DNA from: an uncultured Lachnospiraceae bacterium | GTDB lineage: Bacteria; Bacillota_A; Clostridia; Lachnospirales; Lachnospiraceae | NCBI GenBank assembly: GCA_902767195.1 | Contig: CACXGS010000036.1 | Location: 1 to 5,541, forward strand | Direction: 5' to 3' | DNA: 5,541 bases | Shown here: in pieces, positions 1-5,541 of the stretch | How positions within the stretch are numbered: the stretch's first letter is position 1 | How the letters are laid out: every line of letters starts with the position of its first letter | The notes under the pieces: model-generated | What the model was told of the DNA's origin: nothing | What the model saw: the letters and a program-made list of their open reading frames with translations, nothing else | Databases searched by the model: none | Program-made: the position numbers and the translations under genes

Positions 1-496
1 GCGGGTGATACGGGCTCTGGAATACTATCATGAGACCGGGAACCGGCTTTCGGACCACAACAGGGTTATGAGAAAGAGAATCTCTCCCTACAACTTTGCA
101 TATTTTGTCTTATATCATGACAGGGAGATCCTCTATGACCGGATCAACCAAAGGGTGGACCGGATGATGGAAGCCGGTCTTCTGGAAGAGGTGGAAGGAC
201 TGATCCGGGAAGGGTATGGGAAAGATCTTGTCTCCATGCAGGGAATCGGATATAAAGAATTCTTCGATTACTTTGAGGGAAAGGAGACCCTGGAAGAGAC
301 CATTGATAAGATAAAAAAAGATACAAGACATTTTGCCAAACGCCAGATGACCTGGTTCCGAAGAGAGAAGGAGGTCATCTGGATGGATAAAGGCGATTAC
401 GGGGAGGCGGACCAGATTCTCTCCGTGATGAAGGACATACTAAAAACAAAAGAGATAATAACGGAAATGGAAACAAATGAAATCGTTAACGAATGA
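1..496 (+). CDS. miaA: tRNA dimethylallyltransferase MiaA, C-terminal part (5' end cut by window edge)
   Basis: MiaA transfers a dimethylallyl group from DMAPP to N6 of A37 in tRNAs that read UNN codons (i6A, later often ms2i6A); it acts in the cytoplasm. The frame is open from the left edge. The first full codon is at 2 and reads R-V-I-R-A-L-E, matching the family's RVIRALE segment, so the GTG at 5 is an internal valine and not a start. Visible are 164 codons of a protein that is usually about 310 residues; the P-loop half is missing. Diagnostic motifs are GIGYKEF (nt 242-262) and FAKRQMTWFRR (nt 332-364), both characteristic of the MiaA C-terminal half. The stop TGA is at 494-496. The last 20 nt overlap the start of the next gene, suggesting co-transcription and translational coupling. 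The identification is secure. Confidence 0.96.
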   Translation, partial: RVIRALEYYHETGNRLSDHNRVMRKRISPYNFAYFVLYHDREILYDRINQRVDRMMEAGLLEEVEGLIREGYGKDLVSMQGIGYKEFFDYFEGKETLEETIDKIKKDTRHFAKRQMTWFRREKEVIWMDKGDYGEADQILSVMKDILKTKEIITEMETNEIVNE

Positions 497-1793
497 ACTA
501 TTAAGAGAATATTATGAGCAGATGGGCATCAGTCCCCAGGTCTATGACTATTGTATTTCCGTCGAGGAGGACTTAAAGCCCCGCTTTGAGGAAATTGACC
601 GGGTAGCGGAGATCAACCAGATGAAGGTCCTTAATGCCATGCAGCAAAACCGGCTCAGTGAAGCCTGCTTTGCTCCGAGTACCGGTTACGGTTATAATGA
701 TTTGGGAAGGGATACTCTGGAAGCCATCTATGCTCACATCTTCCGGACGGAGGATGCTCTGGTACGGCCCCAGATTACCTGCGGAACCCACGCCCTGGCC
801 CTGGCTCTCATAAGTCAGCTGAGACCGGGAGACGAACTCCTTTCTCCGGTAGGGAAACCTTACGATACCCTGGAGGAAGTGATCGGGATCCGCCCTTCCT
901 CCGGGTCGCTGGCTGAATACGGAATCAGTTACCGGCAGGTAGACCTGCTGGAGGATGGCTCTTTTGACTGGGACGGGATTGCCCGCGGGATCGGAGACAG
1001 GACCAGAATGGTAACCATACAGCGTTCCAAGGGTTATGCCACCAGGCCGACCCTGTCTGTGGAACGAATCGGGGAACTGATCACTTTTGTGAAAAAGATA
1101 AAACCTGACCTGATCTGTATGGTGGATAACTGCTATGGAGAGTTTGTGGAGCTTAAGGAACCATCGGAAGTGGGAGCGGACCTGGTGGTGGGATCTCTGA
1201 TCAAGAATCCGGGCGGCGGACTGGCTCCCATCGGAGGATATCTGTGCGGTACAAAAGAATGCATTGAGAGAGCGGCATACCGGCTTACTTCCCCTGGACT
1301 GGGCAAGGAAGTGGGAGCGACTCTCGGCATTACGCAGACTCTGCTGCAGGGTTTGTTCCTGGCGCCTGCTGTTGTAAAGGGTGCTTTAAAGGGAGCCATT
1401 TTTGCGGCATCCGTCTACGAGAATCTGGGATTTCGCGCCATACCGGCTGCCGGGGAGACCAGGCATGATATTATCCAGGCAGTGGAGCTGGGTGATCCGG
1501 AATACCTGAAGGCTTTCTGCCGGGGGATTCAGGCAGCTGCACCGGTGGATAGTTTCGTCACTCCCGAACCCTGGGATATGCCGGGCTACGATGCCCAGGT
1601 CATCATGGCCGCCGGAGCTTTTGTATCCGGATCTTCCATTGAGCTGAGTGCGGACGGCCCTATGAAAGAGCCTTATGCAGTTTATTTTCAGGGAGGGCTG
1701 ACATGGGAGCATGCCAGATTCGGAATTATGATGTCTCTCCAGAAAATCTGGGAGAAAGGAAATCTTAAGAATCTTCATATACAAAAAAATTGA
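477..1793 (+). CDS. PLP-dependent enzyme of the YnbB / methionine gamma-lyase-like ('aluminium resistance protein') family
   Basis: This 438-residue protein belongs to the fold-type I PLP enzyme group annotated as 'methionine gamma-lyase family protein' or 'aluminium resistance protein' (Bacillus subtilis YnbB type); about 410-430 residues is usual, so it is full length. Family hallmarks are PSTGYGYNDLGRDTLEAIY (residues 67-85), RPQITCGTHA (97-106, cofactor phosphate side), the MVDNCYGEF strand with Asp217 expected to hold the PLP pyridine nitrogen, and GSLIKNPGGG (239-248), where Lys243 is the expected Schiff-base lysine. No signal peptide or membrane segment is visible. The ATG at 477 lies inside miaA in another frame. 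The Shine-Dalgarno is weak (GGAAATGG about 7 nt upstream), which fits coupling to miaA translation. The next Met is residue 16, and starting there would lose conserved-looking N-terminal sequence. The true substrate is not established for this family; lyase activity on a sulfur amino acid is only inferred from homology. Confidence 0.9.
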   Translation: MKSLTNELLREYYEQMGISPQVYDYCISVEEDLKPRFEEIDRVAEINQMKVLNAMQQNRLSEACFAPSTGYGYNDLGRDTLEAIYAHIFRTEDALVRPQITCGTHALALALISQLRPGDELLSPVGKPYDTLEEVIGIRPSSGSLAEYGISYRQVDLLEDGSFDWDGIARGIGDRTRMVTIQRSKGYATRPTLSVERIGELITFVKKIKPDLICMVDNCYGEFVELKEPSEVGADLVVGSLIKNPGGGLAPIGGYLCGTKECIERAAYRLTSPGLGKEVGATLGITQTLLQGLFLAPAVVKGALKGAIFAASVYENLGFRAIPAAGETRHDIIQAVELGDPEYLKAFCRGIQAAAPVDSFVTPEPWDMPGYDAQVIMAAGAFVSGSSIELSADGPMKEPYAVYFQGGLTWEHARFGIMMSLQKIWEKGNLKNLHIQKN

Positions 1794-1806
1794 TTTATGT
1801 TAGAAT
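1778..1806 (+). promoter_or_regulatory. Candidate sigma-A promoter for radC, overlapping the end of the upstream gene
   Basis: The -35 box TATACA (1778-1783, 4 of 6 to TTGACA) is followed by a 17-nt spacer and the -10 box TAGAAT (1801-1806, 5 of 6 to TATAAT). The -10 box is preceded by TG at 1798-1799, giving the extended -10 form TGnTAGAAT. The expected transcription start is near 1812-1814. The -35 box lies in the last codons of the YnbB-like gene and its stop codon falls in the spacer. This would give radC its own transcript, independent of miaA. The call rests on motif match only. Confidence 0.6.
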
Positions 1807-1827
1807 GAAAGATGGTATTCTGTCAGA

Positions 1828-1862
1828 ATCCGGGGTCAAAGCCCGGATATCGCTGTGTCCGG
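1828..1862 (+). promoter_or_regulatory. radC 5' leader with three complementary arms (two mutually exclusive hairpins)
   Basis: ATCCGGG (1828-1834) pairs perfectly with CCCGGAT (1842-1848) around a 7-nt loop, GTCAAAG. The same right arm, read as CCGGATA (1843-1849), can instead pair with TGTCCGG (1856-1862): 7 bp including one G-U, with a 6-nt loop. The two stems cannot coexist. No T-run follows either, so neither is an intrinsic terminator. The radC Shine-Dalgarno (1872-1877) lies just downstream and is not directly in a stem. The pairing is seen in the sequence; a regulatory role is inference, and chance is possible. Confidence 0.35.
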
Positions 1863-1871
1863 AGAGAGGAC

Positions 1872-1877
1872 AGGAGG
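1872..1877 (+). promoter_or_regulatory. radC ribosome binding site (AGGAGG), unusually close to the start
   Basis: A perfect AGGAGG lies only 3 nt before the ATG at 1881. The next in-frame ATGs (1896 and 1902) are 18 nt or more away, too far to use it, and an in-frame ATG at 1812 sits at the predicted transcription start with no room for a binding site. This supports 1881 as the start, although the spacing is shorter than the usual 5-9 nt. The purine run GGAGAGAGGA (1861-1870) may contribute. Confidence 0.55.
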
Positions 1878-1880
1878 CGT

Positions 1881-2579
1881 ATGGACAGAAAGAATATGAC
1901 AATGAAAGAGCGTCCGCAGACGGAGAGGCCCTATGAGAAATGTATGGAATCAGGAGCGGAAAGTCTGACGGACGGAGAGTTACTTGCGGTGATTCTGCGA
2001 TGTGGAATCAGGAACTGTAGTGCACTGGAACTGGCCTGTAAGCTGTTGGAGAAGCATCCGGTCTATGAGGGACTGGCGGGACTTCATCACCTGGATTATC
2101 ACACTCTCCGGGAGATTCCGGGGATCGGTAAGGTGAAGGCGGTGGAGCTCCTTTGCGTTATGGAGCTTTCCAAGCGTCTTGCAAGGGCTTCTGTGGACAG
2201 ACAGGTCGAGTTCACTTCACCGGATTATGTGGCCTCTTTTTATATGGAGGAAATGAGACACCTGGAGTCGGAGCAGGTCCGTCTGCTTCTTCTCAACAAC
2301 AGGAGCCGCCTGATCAGAGATGTGGTACTGTCAAGAGGGACAGTCAATCAGGCTCTTGTTCCCGTGAGAGACATTTTTGTGACAGCCCTGCGTTATGGGG
2401 CAGTGTCTCTGATCCTTCTTCACAATCATCCCTCAGGAGATCCGGATCCCAGCAGAGAGGATATTCTGCTGACCAACCGGTTGAAGGAGGCGGGGCTGAT
2501 GCTGGATATCCCCCTTGTGGATCACATTATCATCGGTGACTGCTGTTACTGTAGTTTCCGGGAAAGACAGATGCTGTGA
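1881..2579 (+). CDS. radC: RadC family protein (HhH plus JAMM/MPN domain)
   Basis: The protein has 232 residues from the ATG at 1881, close to the usual RadC length of about 225-230. The N-terminal region (MKERPQTERP, then GAESLTDGELLAVILRCG) is the typical RadC opening. A helix-hairpin-helix DNA-binding motif, EIPGIGKVKA, lies at residues 78-87. The C-terminal JAMM metal-binding motif is HNHPSGDPDPSRED, with His181, His183, Ser191 and Asp194, the expected zinc ligands and catalytic-site residues. An in-frame extension to an ATG at 1812 would add 23 residues without family resemblance, overlapping the predicted transcription start and leader hairpins, so I rejected it. RadC was named for DNA repair, but the original E. 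coli phenotype was traced to recG, and its cellular role remains uncertain. Its place directly before mreB is common in Firmicutes. No membrane segment or signal peptide is seen. Confidence 0.95.
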   Translation: MDRKNMTMKERPQTERPYEKCMESGAESLTDGELLAVILRCGIRNCSALELACKLLEKHPVYEGLAGLHHLDYHTLREIPGIGKVKAVELLCVMELSKRLARASVDRQVEFTSPDYVASFYMEEMRHLESEQVRLLLLNNRSRLIRDVVLSRGTVNQALVPVRDIFVTALRYGAVSLILLHNHPSGDPDPSREDILLTNRLKEAGLMLDIPLVDHIIIGDCCYCSFRERQML

Positions 2580-2601
2580 ATCTCCCCGGAAAGTCACATT
2601 T

Positions 2602-2630
2602 TTAAGACAAATATTGCCGCTTTTTTTAAT
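2602..2630 (+). promoter_or_regulatory. Candidate promoter for the mreBCD-PBP2 operon
   Basis: In the 80-nt gap between radC and mreB, TTAAGA (2602-2607, 4 of 6 to TTGACA) is followed by 17 nt and TTTAAT (2625-2630, 5 of 6 to TATAAT). The expected start is near 2637, leaving a leader of about 23 nt with the ribosome binding site. The -10 box overlaps a run of seven Ts (2621-2627), and AT-rich sequence raises the chance of a spurious match. Read-through from radC is also possible because no terminator is visible. Confidence 0.4.
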
Positions 2631-2642
2631 CAGTTGAATCGG

Positions 2643-2650
2643 AAAGGAGA
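2643..2650 (+). promoter_or_regulatory. mreB ribosome binding site (AAAGGAGA), decides the start
   Basis: AAAGGAGA lies 9 nt before the ATG at 2660. An alternative in-frame GTG at 2654 would be only 3 nt away, so the ATG is preferred. Between them, at 2652-2657, is a minimal ATG-TGA in another frame. Confidence 0.65.
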
Positions 2651-2659
2651 CATGTGAGG

Positions 2660-3712
2660 ATGTCTGAGAGAATATATGGAATTGATATGGGCACGAATTC
2701 GATCAAAGTATACCAGATGGGAGCCGGGGTGGTGCTTCATCAGAAGAATATGATTGCTATCGTCAATAAGACGGAAGCCCTGGCCATAGGGGATGAAGCG
2801 TATTCCATGTATGAGAAGGCGCCCAAGAACATCCAGGTCAGACAGCCCATTGTGAATGGAGTTATCGCTGATTTTACGGCAATGCAGTCCATGATCGAGA
2901 TTCTGTTTAAAGGTGGCCGCAAGGCCAGGAGCATGAAGATTGGCAATGAGCAGCTTGTCGCCAACAGCAATACAGAGTTTTATATTGCAGTTCCCTCAGA
3001 TGTGACCGAGGTGGAGAAACGTGCTTTTTATGATCTGATCGCCAGCTCTGCCTTAAAGAGCAAGAGAGTTCATCTGGTGGAGAAGCCCATTGCAGATGCT
3101 CTGGGCGCAGGACTTAATGTTATGGATGCTACCGGACGCCTGATCGTCAACATCGGTTCAGACACTACCGAGATCAGTCTGATCAGCTTGGGCGGCATCG
3201 TTCAGAGCCGTCTTCTGAAGATTGGCGGAACCAAATTTGATGAAGCCATTCAGCAGGCAGTGAAGAAGAATCATAATCTGGTCATCGGCATGAAGAGTGC
3301 CGAACGGCTTAAGATGCAGCTTGCCACCGGCATCAAGGAAGAAGAAGAGAGGACGGCGGAAGTCATGGGAAGAAATCTTATCACCGGACTTCCCAACCGG
3401 GTCACCGTGACCAACCATCTGATCTTTGAAGCCATGGAGGAGAGTATGTCATCCATTGTGGATGCCATTAAATTTATTCTTGAGAAGACTCCGCCGGAAC
3501 TGTCTATGGATATTATGCATGATGGTGTCTGTGTGACCGGCGCATCTTCTTATATTAAGAATCTTGACCAGCTGATCCAGCAGGAGACCGGTCTGAAGAT
3601 CATGAAGATGGAAGAACCGGAACTTTCTGTTGTGAAAGGACTGGGTATGATTATGGAGAATCCGGAATATGAACGTCTGGCGAATGCTCTGCAGGAGTCC
3701 AGATATCACTAG
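2660..3712 (+). CDS. mreB: Rod shape-determining protein MreB (actin-like), with divergent nucleotide-site motifs
   Basis: This is a full-length 350-residue MreB/Mbl-type bacterial actin. MreB forms membrane-bound filaments that orient elongasome wall synthesis in rod-shaped cells. The alignment to MreB is clear along the whole length: GIDMGTNS (residues 7-14, phosphate 1), NGVIADF (66-72), VPSDVTEVEKRA (111-122), EKPIADALGAGL (141-152), NIGSDTTEISLISLGGI (164-180, phosphate 2), KIGGTKFDEAI (187-197), EKTPPEL (275-281) and the C-terminal adenosine region VTGASSYIKNLD (292-303). Several nucleotide-pocket motifs differ from the classical consensus: phosphate 2 is NIGSD rather than DIGGG, the adenosine loop is TGASS rather than TGGGS/A, and EEP is EKP. 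The fold and genomic place (radC upstream, mreC downstream) still make the assignment strong. Whether it hydrolyses ATP normally is open. It is first in a tight operon with mreC, mreD and PBP2. Confidence 0.93.
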   Translation: MSERIYGIDMGTNSIKVYQMGAGVVLHQKNMIAIVNKTEALAIGDEAYSMYEKAPKNIQVRQPIVNGVIADFTAMQSMIEILFKGGRKARSMKIGNEQLVANSNTEFYIAVPSDVTEVEKRAFYDLIASSALKSKRVHLVEKPIADALGAGLNVMDATGRLIVNIGSDTTEISLISLGGIVQSRLLKIGGTKFDEAIQQAVKKNHNLVIGMKSAERLKMQLATGIKEEEERTAEVMGRNLITGLPNRVTVTNHLIFEAMEESMSSIVDAIKFILEKTPPELSMDIMHDGVCVTGASSYIKNLDQLIQQETGLKIMKMEEPELSVVKGLGMIMENPEYERLANALQESRYH

Positions 3713-3715
3713 GAG
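3711..3715 (+). promoter_or_regulatory. mreC ribosome binding site (AGGAG) embedded in the mreB stop codon
   Basis: The mreB stop TAG (3710-3712) runs into the AGGAG at 3711-3715, which is 5 nt before the ATG at 3721. The in-frame GTG at 3715 overlaps this site, so the ATG is the better start. The arrangement suggests translational coupling of mreC to mreB. Confidence 0.65.
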
Positions 3716-3720
3716 TGAAT

Positions 3721-4590
3721 ATGAACAATCGACATCGTCTAAATCTCTCTCCCAGGATACTTCTGATTATCCTGACGGTTCTGTGTATGGTGATGCTGAC
3801 AGTAAGTGCCCTCTTCGGCCAGGTCACCAAGCCTTTTTCCGATGTGGTGGGTATTGTGATCATCCCCATGCAGGATGGAATCAACAAAGTGGGTACTTTT
3901 TTCGGTAACCGTTTCGGAAGCTTCAGGACTATGCAGGAGCTTCAGGAGGATAATGCAAAGCTGAAGGAGAGAGTCAAAGAACTGGAAGAAAAAAATAAGG
4001 CTCTTTCGGCCAACGAAGATGAGCTTACCAAGCTTCAGAAGCTTTATAAGCTGGATTCGGAATACAAGGACTACAAGAAGGTCGGCGCCAGGGTGATCAG
4101 CAAGGGCGGCGGCAACTGGTATGAGACCTTTGTGATCAATAAGGGATCGAAAGACGGGATTAAGGTAGATATGAATGTGATCGCGGATGAAGGTCTGGTG
4201 GGTATTATTACCGAGACCGGGAAGAACTATTCCAAAGTCCGTTCCATTATCGATGACAATAATAATGTCAGTGCCCGTTCTGAGGTTTCGGAGGATACCT
4301 GTGTGGTGAAGGGCAACAGCCAGAAGATCCACAAGGAGGGAAAGATTGATGTGGTCTACATAAGCAAAGACGCCAAAATAGCAGAGGGCGAGATGCTGAC
4401 CACCTCCCATATCAGCTCCAAGTATCTGCCGGGAATCCGGATCGGTACGGTGAGCGATATTACCAAGGACTCATCGAACCTGACCCAATCAGCCGTGGTC
4501 TCCCCTCTGGTTGACTTTGAACACCTGGATGAAGTGCTGGTCATCACAGAGCTTAAACAAGTACCCGAGGATGACAGCAAGAAAGAATAG
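3721..4590 (+). CDS. mreC: Rod shape-determining protein MreC
   Basis: MreC is a bitopic membrane protein whose extracellular part organises the elongasome and contacts PBP2; in other species it is proposed to activate PBP2. The 289-residue product has a short basic N-terminus (NNRHRLNLSPR) and one membrane segment at about residues 12-33 (ILLIILTVLCMVMLTVSALF), so the rest is outside the membrane. A coiled coil rich in Leu, Glu and Lys follows at about 70-112 (LQEDNAKLKERVKELEEKN), which is the dimerisation helix of the family. The beta-barrel domain shows GGGNWYETFVINKGSKDGI (129-147), EGLVGIITE, YLPGIRIGTV (235-244) and DFEHLDEVLVI (265-275). The length is within the usual 270-300. The start at 3721 was chosen over the GTG at 3715 because of AGGAG spacing. 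It follows mreB by 8 nt and precedes mreD by 6 nt. Confidence 0.95.
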   Translation: MNNRHRLNLSPRILLIILTVLCMVMLTVSALFGQVTKPFSDVVGIVIIPMQDGINKVGTFFGNRFGSFRTMQELQEDNAKLKERVKELEEKNKALSANEDELTKLQKLYKLDSEYKDYKKVGARVISKGGGNWYETFVINKGSKDGIKVDMNVIADEGLVGIITETGKNYSKVRSIIDDNNNVSARSEVSEDTCVVKGNSQKIHKEGKIDVVYISKDAKIAEGEMLTTSHISSKYLPGIRIGTVSDITKDSSNLTQSAVVSPLVDFEHLDEVLVITELKQVPEDDSKKE

Positions 4591-4596
4591 AGTACT

Positions 4597-5112
4597 ATGA
4601 AACGTGGAATCGTTAATTTCTTATCCATATTGATCTGCTTTTTATTGCAGACCTCCGTCTTTGAACATATCAAGCTGGCGGGAGTGAAGCCCAACATCCT
4701 GATTATTCTTGTGGCTTCCGTGGCCGTCATGCGGGGATCCAAGGAAGGAATGTGGATCGGTTTCTTCAGCGGCCTTCTGCTGGATATGTTTTATGGAAGT
4801 TACTATGGCATCTTCGCTTTTATCTATATGTTTTCCGGTTATTGCTGCGGTTTCTTCAACCGGATTTACTACCAGGAGGACATTGCCCTGCCTCTCCTTT
4901 TGATTGCGATCAATGATTTTGCCTATGGTATTCTTATGTTTATTAAGCAGGGCCTGCTGCACAATCACAGAAATCTTTTATTTTATCTTCGGACCATCAT
5001 TCTGCCGGAGGTGGTATATACTGTTGCGGTGGGTCTGATCCTTTACCGGATCCTCCTCAAGGTACACCTGTGGCAGAGCAGAAGGGAAGATCAAAATGCC
5101 GACATTGTTTAA
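4597..5112 (+). CDS. mreD: Rod shape-determining protein MreD
   Basis: MreD is a small polytopic membrane partner of MreC in the elongasome. The 171-residue product is very hydrophobic, with about six membrane segments at roughly 5-22, 32-46, 51-68, 71-88, 95-117 and 130-157. The segment GFFSGLLLDMFYG (55-67), with its GxxxGxxxD pattern, matches the most conserved MreD stretch. The C-terminus is short and charged (QSRREDQNADIV). The length is normal for the family (about 160-180). The ATG at 4597 follows the mreC stop by 6 nt. The upstream region has only a weak purine-rich signal (GAAAGAATAGAG), which fits translation coupled to mreC. The last 17 nt overlap the PBP2 start in another frame. 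Sequence conservation in MreD is low in general, so the operon position adds much of the certainty. Confidence 0.92.
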   Translation: MKRGIVNFLSILICFLLQTSVFEHIKLAGVKPNILIILVASVAVMRGSKEGMWIGFFSGLLLDMFYGSYYGIFAFIYMFSGYCCGFFNRIYYQEDIALPLLLIAINDFAYGILMFIKQGLLHNHRNLLFYLRTIILPEVVYTVAVGLILYRILLKVHLWQSRREDQNADIV

Positions 5113-5541
5113 TAAGAATAACAGGAAAGGGCTTTCTGTACGGGAGATCCGTGACATCATTAAGAGTGTGCTGACGAACCGCCTTGTGATTCTGGGCGTG
5201 GTTCTGGTAAGCCTGAGCGGTCTTCTGCTTTACAGACTTTTTGTTCTCCAGATTGTGGAGGGAGAAGAGCACCTTTCCAATTTTAATTACAAAGTAGAAA
5301 AAACCATCAAGCTGAACGGCACCCGGGGTAATATTTATGATTGCAACGGGAACCTGCTGGCTTACAATCAGCTGGCATACACTGTGACCATGGCCTCTTC
5401 GGACCGTAATTCGGAGATTGCCCAGGAGCAGACGGAGAAGACCGGGAAAACAGTGACGACCAATGATGTTTTGAATAGTAATATTATTCGTCTGATCAAC
5501 TTGCTGGAGAAGAACGGAGACGAGGTGCCTCTGGATCTCCC
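5096..5541 (+). CDS. mrdA: Penicillin-binding protein 2 (elongation-type class B PBP), N-terminal part, cut by window edge
   Basis: The frame is open from the ATG at 5096 to the right edge, giving 148 full codons of a protein that usually exceeds 600 residues. A cytoplasmic N-terminus (MPTLFNKNNRKGLSVREIRD) is followed by a membrane anchor at about residues 30-53 (LVILGVVLVSLSGLLLYRLF). Next comes the class B PBP dimerisation-domain signature NGTRGNIYDCNGNLLAYN (74-91), the counterpart of RGxIYDRNGxxLA, with Cys83 in place of the common Arg. The transpeptidase motifs (SxxK, SxN, KTG) lie beyond the window; the KTG at 115-117 is not the catalytic one. An AAGGGA site (5082-5087) lies 8 nt before the start, and the gene overlaps mreD by 17 nt. 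Position after mreD supports the elongasome transpeptidase partnered with RodA rather than a sporulation or division PBP, although SpoVD-like PBPs share this N-terminal pattern. Confidence 0.88.
   Translation, partial: MPTLFNKNNRKGLSVREIRDIIKSVLTNRLVILGVVLVSLSGLLLYRLFVLQIVEGEEHLSNFNYKVEKTIKLNGTRGNIYDCNGNLLAYNQLAYTVTMASSDRNSEIAQEQTEKTGKTVTTNDVLNSNIIRLINLLEKNGDEVPLDL

Noticed and set aside
1812..1880. N-terminal extension of RadC to the in-frame ATG at 1812
   Set aside because: The added 23 residues do not resemble RadC, the ATG sits at the predicted transcription start without a ribosome binding site, and a perfect AGGAGG precedes the ATG at 1881.
2153..2539. Second + strand open frame (128 codons) inside radC
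   Set aside because: It overlaps the JAMM domain of radC in another frame, has a biased composition (many Ser, Gln and Gly), and no family resemblance; it is a shadow of radC.
2587..2627. Intrinsic terminator after radC (run of seven Ts at 2621-2627)
   Set aside because: No GC-rich inverted repeat precedes the T-run: GCCGC just before it has no upstream partner, and only a 3-bp GTC/GAC pairing is found. The T-run fits better as AT-rich promoter sequence.
2652..2657. Minimal ATG-TGA open frame between the mreB ribosome binding site and start
   Set aside because: Start-stop elements can affect initiation, but this one arises easily by chance in CATGTGAGG, and its spacing from the Shine-Dalgarno is too short for efficient use.
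3739..4410. Long antisense open frame (223 codons) opposite mreC
   Set aside because: It lies wholly within the well-supported mreC gene on the other strand. The predicted protein is an irregular, His- and Leu-rich product of the reverse reading of mreC codons, with no recognisable motif or clear ribosome binding site.
1..5541. Mobile element, CRISPR array, toxin-antitoxin or defence genes
   Set aside because: I looked for direct repeats, inverted terminal repeats, transposase motifs and small paired genes and found none. Every gene is a recognised core family and the gaps are too short to hide another system.

Overview
The window looks like a chromosomal core region of a Gram-positive Clostridia bacterium, most likely Lachnospiraceae. 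This rests on the gene order (miaA, a YnbB-type PLP enzyme, radC, mreB, mreC, mreD, PBP2), the purine-rich Shine-Dalgarno sequences and the style of the proteins. The lineage call is inference from gene content, not a database result. All genes are on the + strand. Coding density is very high, base composition looks even throughout, and I see no mobile element, CRISPR array, tRNA or rRNA.

Layout. Positions 1-496 hold the 3' half of miaA (tRNA A37 dimethylallyltransferase), cut by the left edge. Its end overlaps by 20 nt the start of a complete PLP-dependent enzyme of the YnbB / 'methionine gamma-lyase family' / 'aluminium resistance' group (477-1793). A good sigma-A-type extended -10 promoter lies across the end of that gene (1778-1806). 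It should start a transcript with a leader of about 70 nt that contains three complementary GC-rich arms, followed by radC (1881-2579). An 80-nt gap with a weaker candidate promoter leads into the cell-elongation cluster: mreB (2660-3712), mreC (3721-4590), mreD (4597-5112) and the N-terminal part of an elongation-type class B penicillin-binding protein, PBP2 (5096 to the right edge). Gaps in this cluster are 8 and 6 nt, followed by a 17-nt overlap, so it reads as one translationally coupled operon.

How the genes fit together. MreB is a cytoplasmic actin-like protein, MreC and MreD are membrane-anchored partners, and PBP2 is the transpeptidase of the elongasome, so the right half of the window encodes most of the lateral wall-synthesis machine. 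RadC (helix-hairpin-helix plus JAMM metalloprotease-like fold) is a conserved genomic neighbour of mreB in Firmicutes, with no established functional link. miaA and the YnbB-like gene look like the tail of a separate upstream operon.

I see no undescribed multi-gene system. The points most worth a second look are the altered nucleotide-binding motifs of this MreB (NIGSDTTE for the usual DIGGGTTE, TGASS for TGGG, EKP for EEP) and the possible alternating hairpins in the radC leader.
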